In this document: piece after piece, positions 37,301-50,400 of the stretch
How the letters are laid out: each line of letters opens with the position of its first letter
Numbering within the stretch: position 1 is the stretch's first letter
DNA from: Chionoecetes opilio
Taxonomy: Eukaryota; Arthropoda; Malacostraca; Decapoda; Majidae
Direction: 5' to 3'
NCBI GenBank assembly: GCA_016584305.1
Contig: JACEEZ010011076.1
Span: 336,001 to 400,000 of the forward strand
DNA: 64,000 nt
Notes under the pieces: model-generated
Told to the model about the DNA's origin: nothing
The model's database searches: none
What the model saw: only the letters and a program-made list of their open reading frames with translations
Translations under genes and position numbers: made by a program

Positions 37301-40300
37301 GCCGTGAAAGATTATAGAACTCATCTACAGTATACATACCACGTTGAAGGAGTGTGCAGGCATTAGTTAAAAAAAACAAAAAAAACATGCATCAACAGAC
37401 ATACAAAGAAACATGTCTGCCTCTACCTGTGAATGCCTCATGTTGTGCAGATGTCAGGGGTCATCAGCTGACAAAAGAAAAAAAATTCAACACAACTGAC
37501 CTTATTGACATAAACATACTTATAAAGATTATTAAGGGATGAAATTAGGCCCACACTTTGTACCCTCCATCTATATCTCAGCTCAATCAGTTTGGAGTAA
37601 AGGAGTTCAAACTAAATCAAAAAGTTATCAGTCGGCATAAGGATTACCTAGTCGATTGGGCCACACTGCTATTTCATTCAGTAATCTTGGACCAGAATTG
37701 AAATCTATACTTTGATACAGTATTCCTCAATCTGCTATACGTACTTCAATATCTTTCTTAAGGTATGGGATATTTTTCAAACTTGGTTATTTATAAACAA
37801 ATTGTGGTTACCACCATTTTTGGAGAATGACACATCTAAGTAATTCTATAATATTTATTCTTTCAATATAGATTCCACTGAGTATGCAGAATACACATTT
37901 TCACAACACAGGTTTTGCTATTTATATTTACTTCTGATCTTCTCATAGAGAAAATCAGCTTCTGAAAAGAATAAAACTAAAACATATCTAATCTATAACT
38001 GTTTTGTCAGTTTCTGGTCACTGTACAAACTCAAAACATGGTGCAAAGGTATGTTTTGAAGCTTAGATTGGGAATAGTATGTTTGTTAATGAAAACAAAT
38101 ATGTATTTGCATTGGCTGCAAATTTATGTGAATAAGAAAAGAACTATCACTGTTGAGTGTTGAAATCATAAGCTGCCAGTTTTCTTAGACATATTAATAT
38201 TTATTTGCTAAAATCAATGTCTCCTTGTAATGTAAGTGAAGTACAATTGAGAAAACATCTTAAAAAAAATAGCTCCAAGAAAATTAATCAAATGATCCTA
38301 CCTGGAGTACTGATCACTTATATAAGATGATTTAATAGTTAATTAGAAGTCCCATTAAAGTATTATATATAGAATACAAAACGTTTACGGGTAGATCTTA
38401 GCATTAATTTATATTATAATTCTACTTAGTTCCAAAAATGTGATTATTCTAAGTAGGGCACCAGTAACCTTTGACAGGCAATAAATACTCACATTGTCTT
38501 GAGTTTGCACTATAACATTATCTTTCATTTCTTTTTATTTGTGTTTTATAATTTCACCGCAACTGTTTAAATATTATCATCAATTTATGTAAACAAAGAA
38601 TTACTATGTACATAAGTCATACAAACAGCCATGTGCAAATAACAATAATGCTGAGATAAAGGATTGAAAAGCCTACTAGAATTGAGAATTATGAGAACTC
38701 TTAACCTAATAGTAGTTTATATTTTTACATTACTAATATTACAATTGATGTATTTCGTCACAGTAATGATAATTGGGATGGAGCAGCAGTGCAAATCTAT
38801 ATGTGGAGATTATTTTCTATATACAGTATCATTCTCATCATCTTTTTTTAATATCTTACGTATAATCTTTAATTTGGACAAATTTTCATGAACTTTGCAC
38901 CATCTCAAATTATAGTAATTATATTTACATACGTACTGAGTTTGAAATATTTACAGTGACAAATATGGTAATGTAGTACATGGTATCACAAATTTAAGTT
39001 TATAAAGATTTCAGTAAATATGCAGAGATTCAAAAGCTCTACCCTCCGTCTAAATGAACAGCTGACATACATACAACTATTATTTCAGATATAGACTAAC
39101 ACACTCCTCTCAGTAATAAAATACATATGATACAAAAGTCTGTTTAGAAATATAGTGTTCCTGCAGACTTCACACACAACAGCCAGCCACACATGCACCA
39201 GACACGCACAGGCAGAGAGGAGGGCTCCCAACAGAACAAAATCAATATGGAATCAATCACATGAACTTCTTAAAATGTATCAGTAGATATATTTTATGTA
39301 TGCAGTTTCCTGAGGAAGACAAGACTTAATAATGATCTCAGTATTGTATCCTCTATCCAACCTAGTCAAGGAATACATGCAGATAAAACAAAACATTCAT
39401 AATATTTGCAATACATTCTTGTGACTGCCGCACAGTAACCATTGAATACTATCACCTTGGGCTAAAGGATGCACATGTATTTAAAAATTAAAAAAATCAT
39501 ATTATGGAAGGGGAATCAATAATTTTTACTGTTATTAAATGTATATGACTATAACAATGAGAAGAAAGATCATTATATATTACATTCTCTGCATATCAAC
39601 CAAGATTTGCCTAAACTACGACTTGGTGGAGAGAGATCACGTGGATTGAATTTTAGATTGACCGTGAAACTTAAGTAAAAAATTATCCAAAAGCGAGAAT
39701 TCATATGCACATCGCCCCTTCATCATTCTTTGTTTCATATCATACCATTTCAACTCTGATTAATTTATTGACATTGTCAAGCAAATGGTAGAGATTAATT
39801 CTTATTATCCTTTCATTGTTATCATTTTACTGATTTATTTTGATGCATGAAATATATAGGTAGCTCATATTGGCCCCTATTACTCCTGGAAGCACTGTCT
39901 GTTCACCTCTACTTCTTTCTTCATAGCAATGTCTCTTTTCAATTTCCTTGGATCAAAATGCTCTCTCGGAGGCAATTTTTGTGATCATTAAATAGCAAAG
40001 ACCTGCAGTGTATGTGAACTACATATATGAGTCTTCAATAATATTACTAATAACCCTTAATAGGATCATTCCAGCATCTCTTACATTCACAAGCCATCCA
40101 ATCATTGTGTTACATCCAAAATATTTCCGAAACAAGACATAATGCTTCTTTGCAAAATGAAGCATTCACAGTATTTCCTTTTCCTGTGCATGTGTCTATT
40201 AATAGGGGATGAGACTAGACAAAAAACTAAAATCTAATCATTAAACATACCTATGTACTATGTATATATGACAGTGACACTTTATATGTTATACTGTTGA

Positions 40301-41850
40301 ACCATTTGAAATACTGATGTTGATAGAGACTTCTCCTGGCACAGTGACTGCCAGATTCTCCCAAATACTTCATAATTGCACACCTATACATGCTTCTTAA
40401 GATTGTGTCAAACAAATGTATCTTAGAGTATTTCTGTCATCCCGTGACTTGAACCACTGTTCTAAGTATAAAATGATACGTTAAGAAACAGTAAAACAAG
40501 AAAAATTAATAATGCACCTGGATTGATAACTTTTCTAGTTATGAAAATTCATGGAATATATATTTATGTAAAAAAAATTGTCTTCGGATTATTACAATCG
40601 TGCAAAAATATGGTTACTAGATTACATGGATGAAATTTCTCTAATACTAAAGTGTGAAGCATTTTAAAAGTTACCTGCTATTTTTTGACACAAAATTCAT
40701 AAGAAGGTATAACATTACACAGGATTTGGAGAAGGTATTGAAAAATCTAAGGAGATATCCTTGTACTCATAAATGACCAGACTCTTATTTTATGAATGTA
40801 AGCCTGATGAAATGTTCACTAAGCCCTTAGGCACCAGACTTAACAAAGATCTACATCTTTGTGTACATACATGTACATGCATTTGCTTCAGAAAAAATTC
40901 AGGAGTTTAATCAAAGGATCCACCATTATCATTGCTGCAGTACAAGTACATGCATGATCAACCTCTTGAGGGAGAAATTAGCCTTGATTTTGTGTCGTTT
41001 AAAAGAGAGAAGTAGGTTTTTTTTTCTTTTAACTTTCATGCATAAGTCCGTCTCCCCTACACGTGGGTTGGCACGAGCAGAGCAGTTCGCTCACAACAAA
41101 TACTAATTACACATCATTTCAGCAAGCACTGGAAACAAAGACTCATAGGCCTGAATATACAAATGGCTGGAAAATTAAATATAGACTAAGCCTATCAAGT
41201 GGTCTGTGCTGCCGGACAGCAACCCTATCCAGTTGTTGTCAATAAATTAGATAGACTGGCTGGCATCTTTGGAAACAGCCTTATACCAAAAAAGTTGGTA
41301 AATACTTTCATTCACTCATGATACACATAATATATGGACAGATTTCTTAAAACTATCCAGTACAGTACATAGGTGACACATATAAGAGCTGACACAGCTC
41401 TGCCTGACTAACATGCATACAAGGTCTGATACAAAAATTACAAGACTGACCCTATAAATTAGATGACAAGAATGAAAAAGACGATAGGTAAATTAATAGT
41501 AATAGTTACGAGTCATAAGATTATACAAAATGTGGGAAATAAAAATCAACAAAATGGTTGATAAAACTAAAAAAAAAAGGTTGATTTTCCTCCTGAGCCG
41601 TGTAACAGTCTACATTACATACTTTGTTTTCTACCGATGGAAACATCACTGATTGACCTCTCATCCTATTAACCAGACATTGCTCGAGCCACTTTTGTTT
41701 CCTCCCAAAAGATGATGTCTTCTACCACGGTACCGGTACCCTGAGGTACCCTGAGGTACCCTGAGGGTACCTCAATGCAATTTATCTCTCTCTCCTACGC
41801 CATACACTTTTGTTTTCCATATTATATAATGGATGTAGATTCTGTGAAGG
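37301..41850. other. AT-rich, repeat-poor region with no recognised gene
   Basis: No satellites, transposon ends or coding homology beyond chance open frames. A GGTACCCTGA palindromic triplet is at 41728-41773. Part may be 3'UTR of the SLC6 gene, which ends upstream on the minus strand. Confidence 0.45.
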
Positions 41851-42230
41851 CAGTACAGAGAAAAAAGGCTCAAATGGGTCGGGAGTTGAGACATTCAACA
41901 AGCAAGTTTAGGTTAAAACATGTAAACTTTCACTTCATGGAAAGAGGGAGGGTGCAAAGTGACCTGGTTGAGGTTTTTGAATGGCTACAAGAGTAAAACA
42001 AAGGAGGTAAAGGTGGGGCTCGAACAGTGAATGAGCAGAGTTGGACACAACAATGGGTTTTAGCAAGACAAATTTAGATTCAAGAAAGGAAAAGTCAGGA
42101 ACTGGTTCACTGATAGTCTGGTGGATGAGTGCAACAAGCTTAACAGTCAGGTACTGAGTGCAAATACAATAGTGAGCTTTAAGAGATTTCATGAATCCAT
42201 GGATGGGGATGAGAGATGGCAAGCGATAGC
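41835..42230 (+). pseudogene. 3' part of a dead LINE reverse-transcriptase ORF
   Basis: Frames 41860-41995 and 42061-42224 read ERGRVQSDLVEVFEWLQ and then DKFRF, RNWFTDSLVDECNKLNSQV and SFKRFHESMDGDERW, the C-terminal region of arthropod LINE ORF2 proteins. Frameshifts and stops break it. It is the same family as the fragment at 10.1 kb. Confidence 0.75.
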
Positions 42231-44405
42231 TGCTTGTCTCACCTCAGAAGGATACTACTTTGCAGGTAATGACTGCTGGGTTTCAATATTCCACAGAGAA
42301 AAGTTACAGCATCAGTCTTTTTTTTTTGTTAGACTATACACATTAGAATTACAATAGTTTAATAGTTTCACGGAAGTGACAATGCATATACATGTACGTA
42401 TATATAACTCGACTAAATACCCGTCTGCACGTGTAAATGAAAAGTGATGTAGTAGGTAAAACATTATGTTTATCAGCATAAGATTTAATTAATTTATTCT
42501 TGATGAATATGCTCAACATTGTATTGACTAAACGAAGCACACGGTGTGCATAATATGTGTGAGAAGGGAAAACTTTTTTTCTTTTTTGGTCTGTGGGTCC
42601 TTAAAATACTGGAACCTTATCCAAGCTTCACAATACATGTATATTGTAAGCCTATCAGACATGGAGCAATAGTAATATACCTTTATAGTCTTTTAAAGTA
42701 ATAGTAAAAGATCATGATTATAAGAGTTCTTTTGATAATAATAGAAAGATTTCAATTGCAGATTTCAAAGACATTTCATAGTCATTTCATTTTAATTACA
42801 GGTAAGCATTCTTATCCCAGACTGTTATGTGACAAACTTTATGAATAATAGATGGGCTTTGCCATCTTTTTTCTGCTATAATAATAGCATGATCATTGTA
42901 ACAACAAATAACCCATCCACTCCCAGTCATATCTGAATGGTTCTCAAAGCTCACTGTAAAAAATACAGTCCGCTGTCATTCCATAATGACCGCCTGAACC
43001 TGTACAACACATTGTTTACAGCTAAATCGCATCACTTGTACAGCATTTACTGCATGCCTGTCATCCCTTAACCCTCTCCCCTTCATCTTGTTACTCTTCT
43101 CCAGTTGTTCTTCCTCTGAGAGAGAATGGGTGAGTGCCCTTGGACGCCACCTGTCACTGCCTTGAAGGGAACACCAGACAGCCCACACTGTACAGGATCA
43201 TAGTACTGAACACGTGTGTTGGTTGATTGTGCACATTTATGTGTTAAGTACAGTACTTCATATATCAGTTTTCACAACTAATACTGTATGTACTACTATT
43301 GTACATTACTGTTACATGATTTGTTTTATGCATACAGATGCAATTTCATCTCTTGAGAGTATTCCTTTTGGTAGAAAATTACATTTCTTCTAGGATGTCT
43401 AAAAAGGTCTGAGAACGCATATTCAGTGAACCTACCTATGTTAAAAAAGGATCAGTATGTAAAATAATTTCAATAAAGGACCGAAATAATCAATATAGGA
43501 TCAGATTTTCAGGAATGGAATGTCGACACATAATGACATTTGCCTGCACTGAACCACTGGTTATATTCAGCAATAAAAGTTTATAGCACGACAATAGTCT
43601 ACATGTATTTGTATCTTTCATTGTTTATGCAAATATATTAGGACAAAATGTAGATAATAGTTATTTAGTGTATTTTGTAATTGCAATTGTAATCTACAAA
43701 GCTTTGTAAATTCTTTGCAAAGCAGTTTAAGTATGTACTGTGATTACTGGCATCACAAATGTAAGTGATCAAATAACAATAACATTGAGTGTTGATAACT
43801 CAAGTAATAATGATAATAAGTGAAAATTTCAAATCTAAGAGTAATGCAAGACCCCATGTCTGAGACGCACTACAAGCAGTAAGGTCAAATCATGATTAGA
43901 CAATTAAATATTGTTCTCAAGGTAAAGCAATTTTTTTGTTTTAACTGGTAACTATATTCAAATGTTTATCATGTGAGAAACAAATATAATCCGTATATCT
44001 ATGCTAATTTCAAGAAAAAGTTTAAATGACTCAGATTTCCAATAAGAATCACATATAAATCAACGATGAATATAACAAAGACAACGTATGATAAAGTAAG
44101 ACAAACACAGTACCACTAGATTAGTTTGTGAGTGTTGCCAATACTTGCAGCAAGTGGCTAGTTGGCTCTTTGGTGCCATTTCTCCATGTCAGAGAAAGGA
44201 GTCTCTCTACCCTTCATGCTGGCATTGCTTGCAAAACTGAGTCGTTCAAGGCATATAACATGGTATATACTCATTACTGCAGTTGCTTGCGTAACCAGAA
44301 GGGCCTCGGCTTCATCTTTTTACAAAATGTGAAGGCACAATATCTCAATTCCTTGTTGTACCTCCTGCTGGATGAATTAATGCCAATGTTCCTTATGAAT
44401 TGTCT
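42231..44405 (-). other. Candidate SLC6 3'UTR / downstream region
   Basis: Follows the TAA on the minus strand. It is AT-rich and repeat-poor. No other gene was recognised, and the polyadenylation site could not be fixed by eye. Confidence 0.4.
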
Positions 44406-44431
44406 TTAGATCTTGTGTGCAGTTTCTTCAT
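44406..44431 (-). CDS. SLC6 transporter terminal exon 14
   Basis: A tiny coding piece after the acceptor attccag. It completes a split Asp codon and reads DEETAHKI then TAA. Phase fits exon 13 exactly and the full CDS length becomes divisible by three, which supports the call although the exon is short. Confidence 0.78.
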
Positions 44432-47400
44432 CTGGAATAGAAACTGAAATGTATTATTACAGCTATAAAGCTGCTCTAAGTGCGTGAAACAGTAGAACAT
44501 TAATTGCTCCATAAGATCAGTGCATGAAATTGTTATTCCATGATTTACGAAATTTCTGTGTACACATACAATTAAGTGACATGAATAAGTTACAAGAAAT
44601 AGAAAACTAATAGAAAAGAGTGAGAGGATTACATTAAGGAACATAATCATTTCATGCAATTGAAAAATAAGTGGTGTGAGCATGAACTGTAGAGAAATTT
44701 GAGGTACAGAAGTTGAAGATCACCCACAGAGAACATAGGGATGGAAGGAGAGCACAGAAAGGAGAAAATGTACACAGTATATACTAAATGTAGTACAGGT
44801 TGAAGTTCCCAAACTCGGCAACACCCAAAACTCGGCTATGGTTCCGGATTTTCCAAAACACGGCAGAACACCCAAAACCCGGTGCGTAGTTGCCGGGTCG
44901 GCCGCTGGGTGCCACCACACTAGGCCACTGGGTTTCTCCCGCCGATTTGTTTGTTGTTATTGTTCAGTGGTGTTGTGACTTTAGAGTTGTGTACACTGTT
45001 ATTTTGTGTACTTCATCCTTTTTTGCATATTTTCATGCTTTTTTTTTTCCCCTTAATATATCTACGTTCTAAAAGTCGGAAAATTCCATTACTCGGCTTG
45101 GCGCTGGTCCCGAGGTTGCCGAGTTTGGGAACTTCAACCTGTACATGCAGAGAAAAAAAATCTAATTTTGGGACAACGGTTACTGCAGGTTACGAAATAA
45201 TTGTATTTGACAATTCTATTTGCCACACATGTATAAAATTCTTCTACTTCTTATCTCTGTTTAACGTCAGTTTTTCTCATAATTTTAATGAGGTTAGACG
45301 GCCGATGATACGCTTCCATAAAATTTGATGATGCAAAATCAACATTATTGTCATAGGAAATTTTAATAGTTTATATTTCACTAGAGTGCAATCTGTTGTG
45401 GTGAGCAGTGTGTGTACTTACCAAAGGAGGTCACTTTGAGGAGTGGCTTAGCACCAAACGAGTCATTGGGTCTCATGCACACCTCAGGGGGAGGAGCCCA
45501 TTCAGGCAGGGGCTTCACCAGCTTCCTCACCCGCTACAAGGGTATGAAAAAGATAATTTTATTCAGAGTACATATTATCTTTCATCTATGAAGTATACAG
45601 GGTGTCTCAGAAGTCACTATGTATTTCGGTGATATTGGAGGTTTAAAAAAAGATACTATACCGGCCTAATGTGTGCTTCAGATGCAAATTTGATTATTAA
45701 AAAAAAATTCATTGGGTCTAACAAATATTCATTTTTCAAAATTTATATTTCAGACCCATTTCTCCTTCACAACACATTAATTCTCCATTCTCTCCTAGTA
45801 ACCCAACCATCTGAGCTGAGTGCTGTGTTTGCCCACCCTCACTGAAATCACTCAGTCATTCACATTTAGCAGACATATCAAATCAACCACACACATTGTC
45901 ACTGCTTTCACCGTTCATGCGCCTCCACCACACACATTGTCACTGCTTTCACCGTTCATGCGCCTCCACCACACACATTGTCACTGCTTTCACCGTTCAT
46001 GCACCTCCACCACACACATTGTCACTGCTTTCACCGTTCATGCGCCTCCACCACACACATTGTCACTGCTTTCACCGTTCATGCACCTCCACCACACACA
46101 TTGTCACTGCTTTCACCGTTCATGCGCCTCCACCACACACATTGTCACTGCTTTCACCGTTCATGCGTCTCCACCACACACATTGTCACTGCTTTCACCG
46201 TTCATGCGCCTCCACCACACACATTGTCACTGCTTTCACCGTTCATGCGTCTCCACCACACACACTGTCACTGCTTTCACCGTTCATGCGCCTCCACCAC
46301 ACACACAGTCACCACACATGCACCTCTCAAATAACTCTTCATTTCCTGAATCTTAGATCTTTGACTCACTCCTCATCCATTGGGTCCTGCTTTAAGTATA
46401 AATTCAACATCAGCAGTTACTCTTACAACTTCTCTTTGCGATGTCTTTGTTCATACTGGAGCAAGGTCTTAAGTCTCACCTCCATGAAAGAACCCTTTTC
46501 CCGTAGGATCTTGAAGATCGCCACTGCTGGTATGAGGAACACAGAGGAGAAGGACAATACCCATCCAATGGCGTTGGCCCAGAAGGGGAATTCATAATCT
46601 CCATATCTTGCTGGTGTAAAGTCAATCCAGGTGAAAGCCAAGATAGTCTGAGGGAAAGTAAATAAATACATGATCAGATAAAAACACCTTATGCAATAAA
46701 ACATTATGGATACATTAAGGGTAATAAATGTGATGTTCATTCCAATATTTTGATTTCACAATGCATGTGTTCAGTGCATCCAAACAACATATTCATAAGA
46801 ATAGATTACATTGCTTGTAATTATTGAATAGTTTATACACTAGAATGAAACTACATATATGCTATCTTTTATTTATTCATTTAATCTTAATTAATTTATT
46901 TATTTCTAGCAGAGGAATATACTTACCACAACTACAAGAGGCATGACGTACTTCCACATGCACTTCCAGAGTAGTCTTGGGTAGGGATAAAATCCTAACA
47001 TCTTCTTGATGTCCTCCAAGAAGTTGTCAACACCGTAGATCCAGCACACAACCACCACCTAGTAATACACAATTGGACATAGATCACAACATCCTTTCTA
47101 AGTGTTTTAGTGCGATTATGTTACATCTTATTAACCCATAATATGATCAATAGTATAATGCCATTGATTTGCTCCATGCATATGGTTCACTACTAACATG
47201 GATGATTTATTTCACAAATTTCCTGATGAAGCACTTATTCATCTTCATTAGTATTCCATTTCTTTAAATTTGTCTGCTATTTATCCATGCAAATCTAGCA
47301 TGCACATACCCATGTTGGGAAACTTACATAATTGTTATGCCAACTGTTCTTTTACATCTCCTTGTGCTAATGGACTGAATGATTCATTAAGATTTTATTT

Positions 47401-50400
47401 ACATACTTTATTGTGAAATTTCTGCAAAAGTCCAATTTCACAAACATGCTCCCTTAGAAATATGTATCCACAATATCTAAAGCTTCGTAGCCTTAATATT
47501 TTGAATGTTTCAGTTTACTTTGACCTAATGAAGGTTTCTGAAATCAATTAAAAAAATTCTACCTTGTTATAAACAAGTTAAGAACAAGTTGCTTGATGAC
47601 CTTTGTCTAGTATGTAACCTAAGAATCATACAAAATATACTGTAGTGTCAATGGTATACCTCAACCATGCCCACCATCAGGGCAGAGAAGGTAGAGGAGT
47701 AGAAGTCCATCATCTGCAGGACATACATGCCTCCCCGGGTCGCCATAGACAGCCCCACAGTGTACATGACTACGCAGACACCTAAGAGGGCCCACCTGGA
47801 GTACAAGGCAAAGTGTCAGCATTGGCAACTTTCAGGCAGGTCCAAGACGAGTCACACTTGTCTCTCAAACAAAAAAATGCATGTCATGTTTAAGCACACA
47901 ATAAATACATATCAAAACTAATGATATTAACAGTCATGGCTCATAGGAGCCAACACGAAATAAATGTATAAATAAACAAACAAATAAATAACCAGGTTAT
48001 ATAATCCTTTGGAATAACATCGTTAAGGCACAGCTTAAGTTGAGTAAGCAACTCCATGAAGATTGCAGAGCTTTTGGTATTTTTTCCTGAGTAAAAGGTT
48101 GTGATTAATAATCTGAGAAAAATGGGCAGTGTTTACCAAGCAGCCATTGGAATATCATCAGTTTAGACAATTGGCTGCCAGCGCCAAGTGGAGCATCTAT
48201 TGCCAATGAGTAAATGGTAACCACTGCCTTAGCAAGCATTCACAAAAAATCATGAAGCAATAAAGTCCGTGCCCACATTTCTGGTCACCTGCAGTTGTTG
48301 CATTTTTTGATGCTTGTGCATGGGAAGAAATGATTATATAAAACACTGGTAAATAATGGCCTTCTAGCCAAGAGCTCCAGAGGATGACTGATATCCTGCC
48401 ATGAATGAAGGTTAGTCACACATATAATAACATACCACTTGTGAGTGCATCCCCACAATACTGTTAATGTACACATGGGTGGGGTAGCATGTGGCCGCTG
48501 AGGTATTGGCAGGTGGAACTCACTTGAAGTTCTTGCCACGCAGGGCTGGGAAGTCATCAGTAATGGTGGTGATGATGGTGGTTAGGATAGTAAACTGCGT
48601 GCCAAGACCCAGAGTCAGCAACATGGCGAAGAACAAGATGGACCACACCGGCGACAGAGGAAGGCGGGCCACGGCCTCGGGGTAAGCCACGAACGCCAGG
48701 CCCGCTCCTAGAACGTGCATAAAATGACTCCACATCAGAGAGATGGTTGTGGAGGTGGTCTACCCTACCAGTGATGGTGATGGTAGTGCCCAAGACTGTG
48801 TGCAAAGGCACAACTGGTTTGAATCCGGGTGACTGTGGGATGTGTTTATGCCTGGGGGCACTTTTATACCTCTTTCTTCTCCGCATGAAGATGATGCAGT
48901 AGATGAGGAAGGGCTTTACGTTTAAGATATTCATTATATTTTCAATTGGCTTACCTACGAAACACCTCACCACAATGCCACCTTTTTATAGCAACCAACT
49001 CAAGAGTTGAAACAATTGTCCAGTTTTGATAAAAAACTGAAAACTGAAGAACAGGTTAGGGGCCGTTCAAAAATTATGTAATGCCTAAGGAGGGGAGGGG
49101 TGTATGGTGAAGTGTTATGAGTGTGACAGTGGATGGGAGGGGGGTGCAGCTATGTGTTACATAATATTTTCAGCTTTTTTAAAGAAAAACTTAAAGATGA
49201 TAATTTGCAGGTACTTAGGCTAGACTTATATTATTGTATTTGAAAAAAAAAATGGAAACCTACTAAATGGGGAGGGGTCTGGACAAGTGTTACAAGGCGT
49301 GACAAGGGGGGAGGGGGTAAAAAATGACCTAAAAAAAGCGTTACGTAATTTTTGAATGGCGCCTTAAATAACAAAGTGCGCTGTATGTCTTCAAGACATC
49401 AAATACAAACCATGGATATGAAGATACTCTGATGCCTCCTTTTTCCGTGCCAATATCCTGCATGCACTGCATGTAACTTACCCAGGCGCACCCTAGCCAA
49501 GACCTATCAGTACATATACCCATAGAGCCACCTGTACATACGTACCAGTCTCAGCTGTGATCAAGACGTACGGTGGGAACTTAATAGTACTTACAATGAT
49601 GTATGAAGTTTGATAATTATCCTTTGATTTCTGGTAATAGAATTAAAGGAATGGGTTAAGCTTTAATGGAGAGAGTGCTAATCATTTACTTGTGGGGTGA
49701 ATGAAAATTACGAAAAAGCATTTGGGCTACAAAACAACTTTTTTTCCTGTGTGAGTGTAAACTAATTTGTAACTTTACTTTAGACTCATAAAGTTGTCAT
49801 TTGAGAACTGAAGTCAATGTATTGGTTCTTGACTTACTGTACCATCTATAATATGGAGACCTTTGATGTTCAAGCTGACTCACATGCCACCAAATTGCAC
49901 AATTTTGTGCGTAAAATTTATGAAAACAGCTACTTTTAATCTTCCGTACAAGTAAGGCCAGTTTGTCAAAACTTTGTGAGATGAAAGGCATGTGAGCCAG
50001 AATTCCCAATAGGTAACAGGAGACTGAGTGCTTCACATTGTTTTATCATATATATACCACTTAAGATTACAGAGCATCATTATGCATTAGTAATGATGTA
50101 AAAGACTTTTCTAGAAGCTGTGCAACAGTCAGCCTCCAAAGGATAGAACCTCCATAATAAATGCCTGTACACAGTGACTGTAAGAAGAGTAACAAAGGGC
50201 AGGAAAGTTGAGTCCTCTGGATGAACTGAAGGATGACATAATCATGCCAACCCTCGGTTGAACCAAAGGATGAGACTGTGATCTTGCCCAGAATCCGTTT
50301 GGGATTTTTTGTTAAATATTATCTTAATTAAAGCTCAGGTTCATTTATGGAAAATTCCTTTGCCAAATTACCTTGGGATATGCTATCCTCAAAGAAGAGA

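Noticed and set aside
45820..46597. Plus-strand frames of 118-233 codons with repeated [10 protein letters not shown]
   Set aside because: Three frames of a 41-bp minisatellite in an intron; no start context and no domain.
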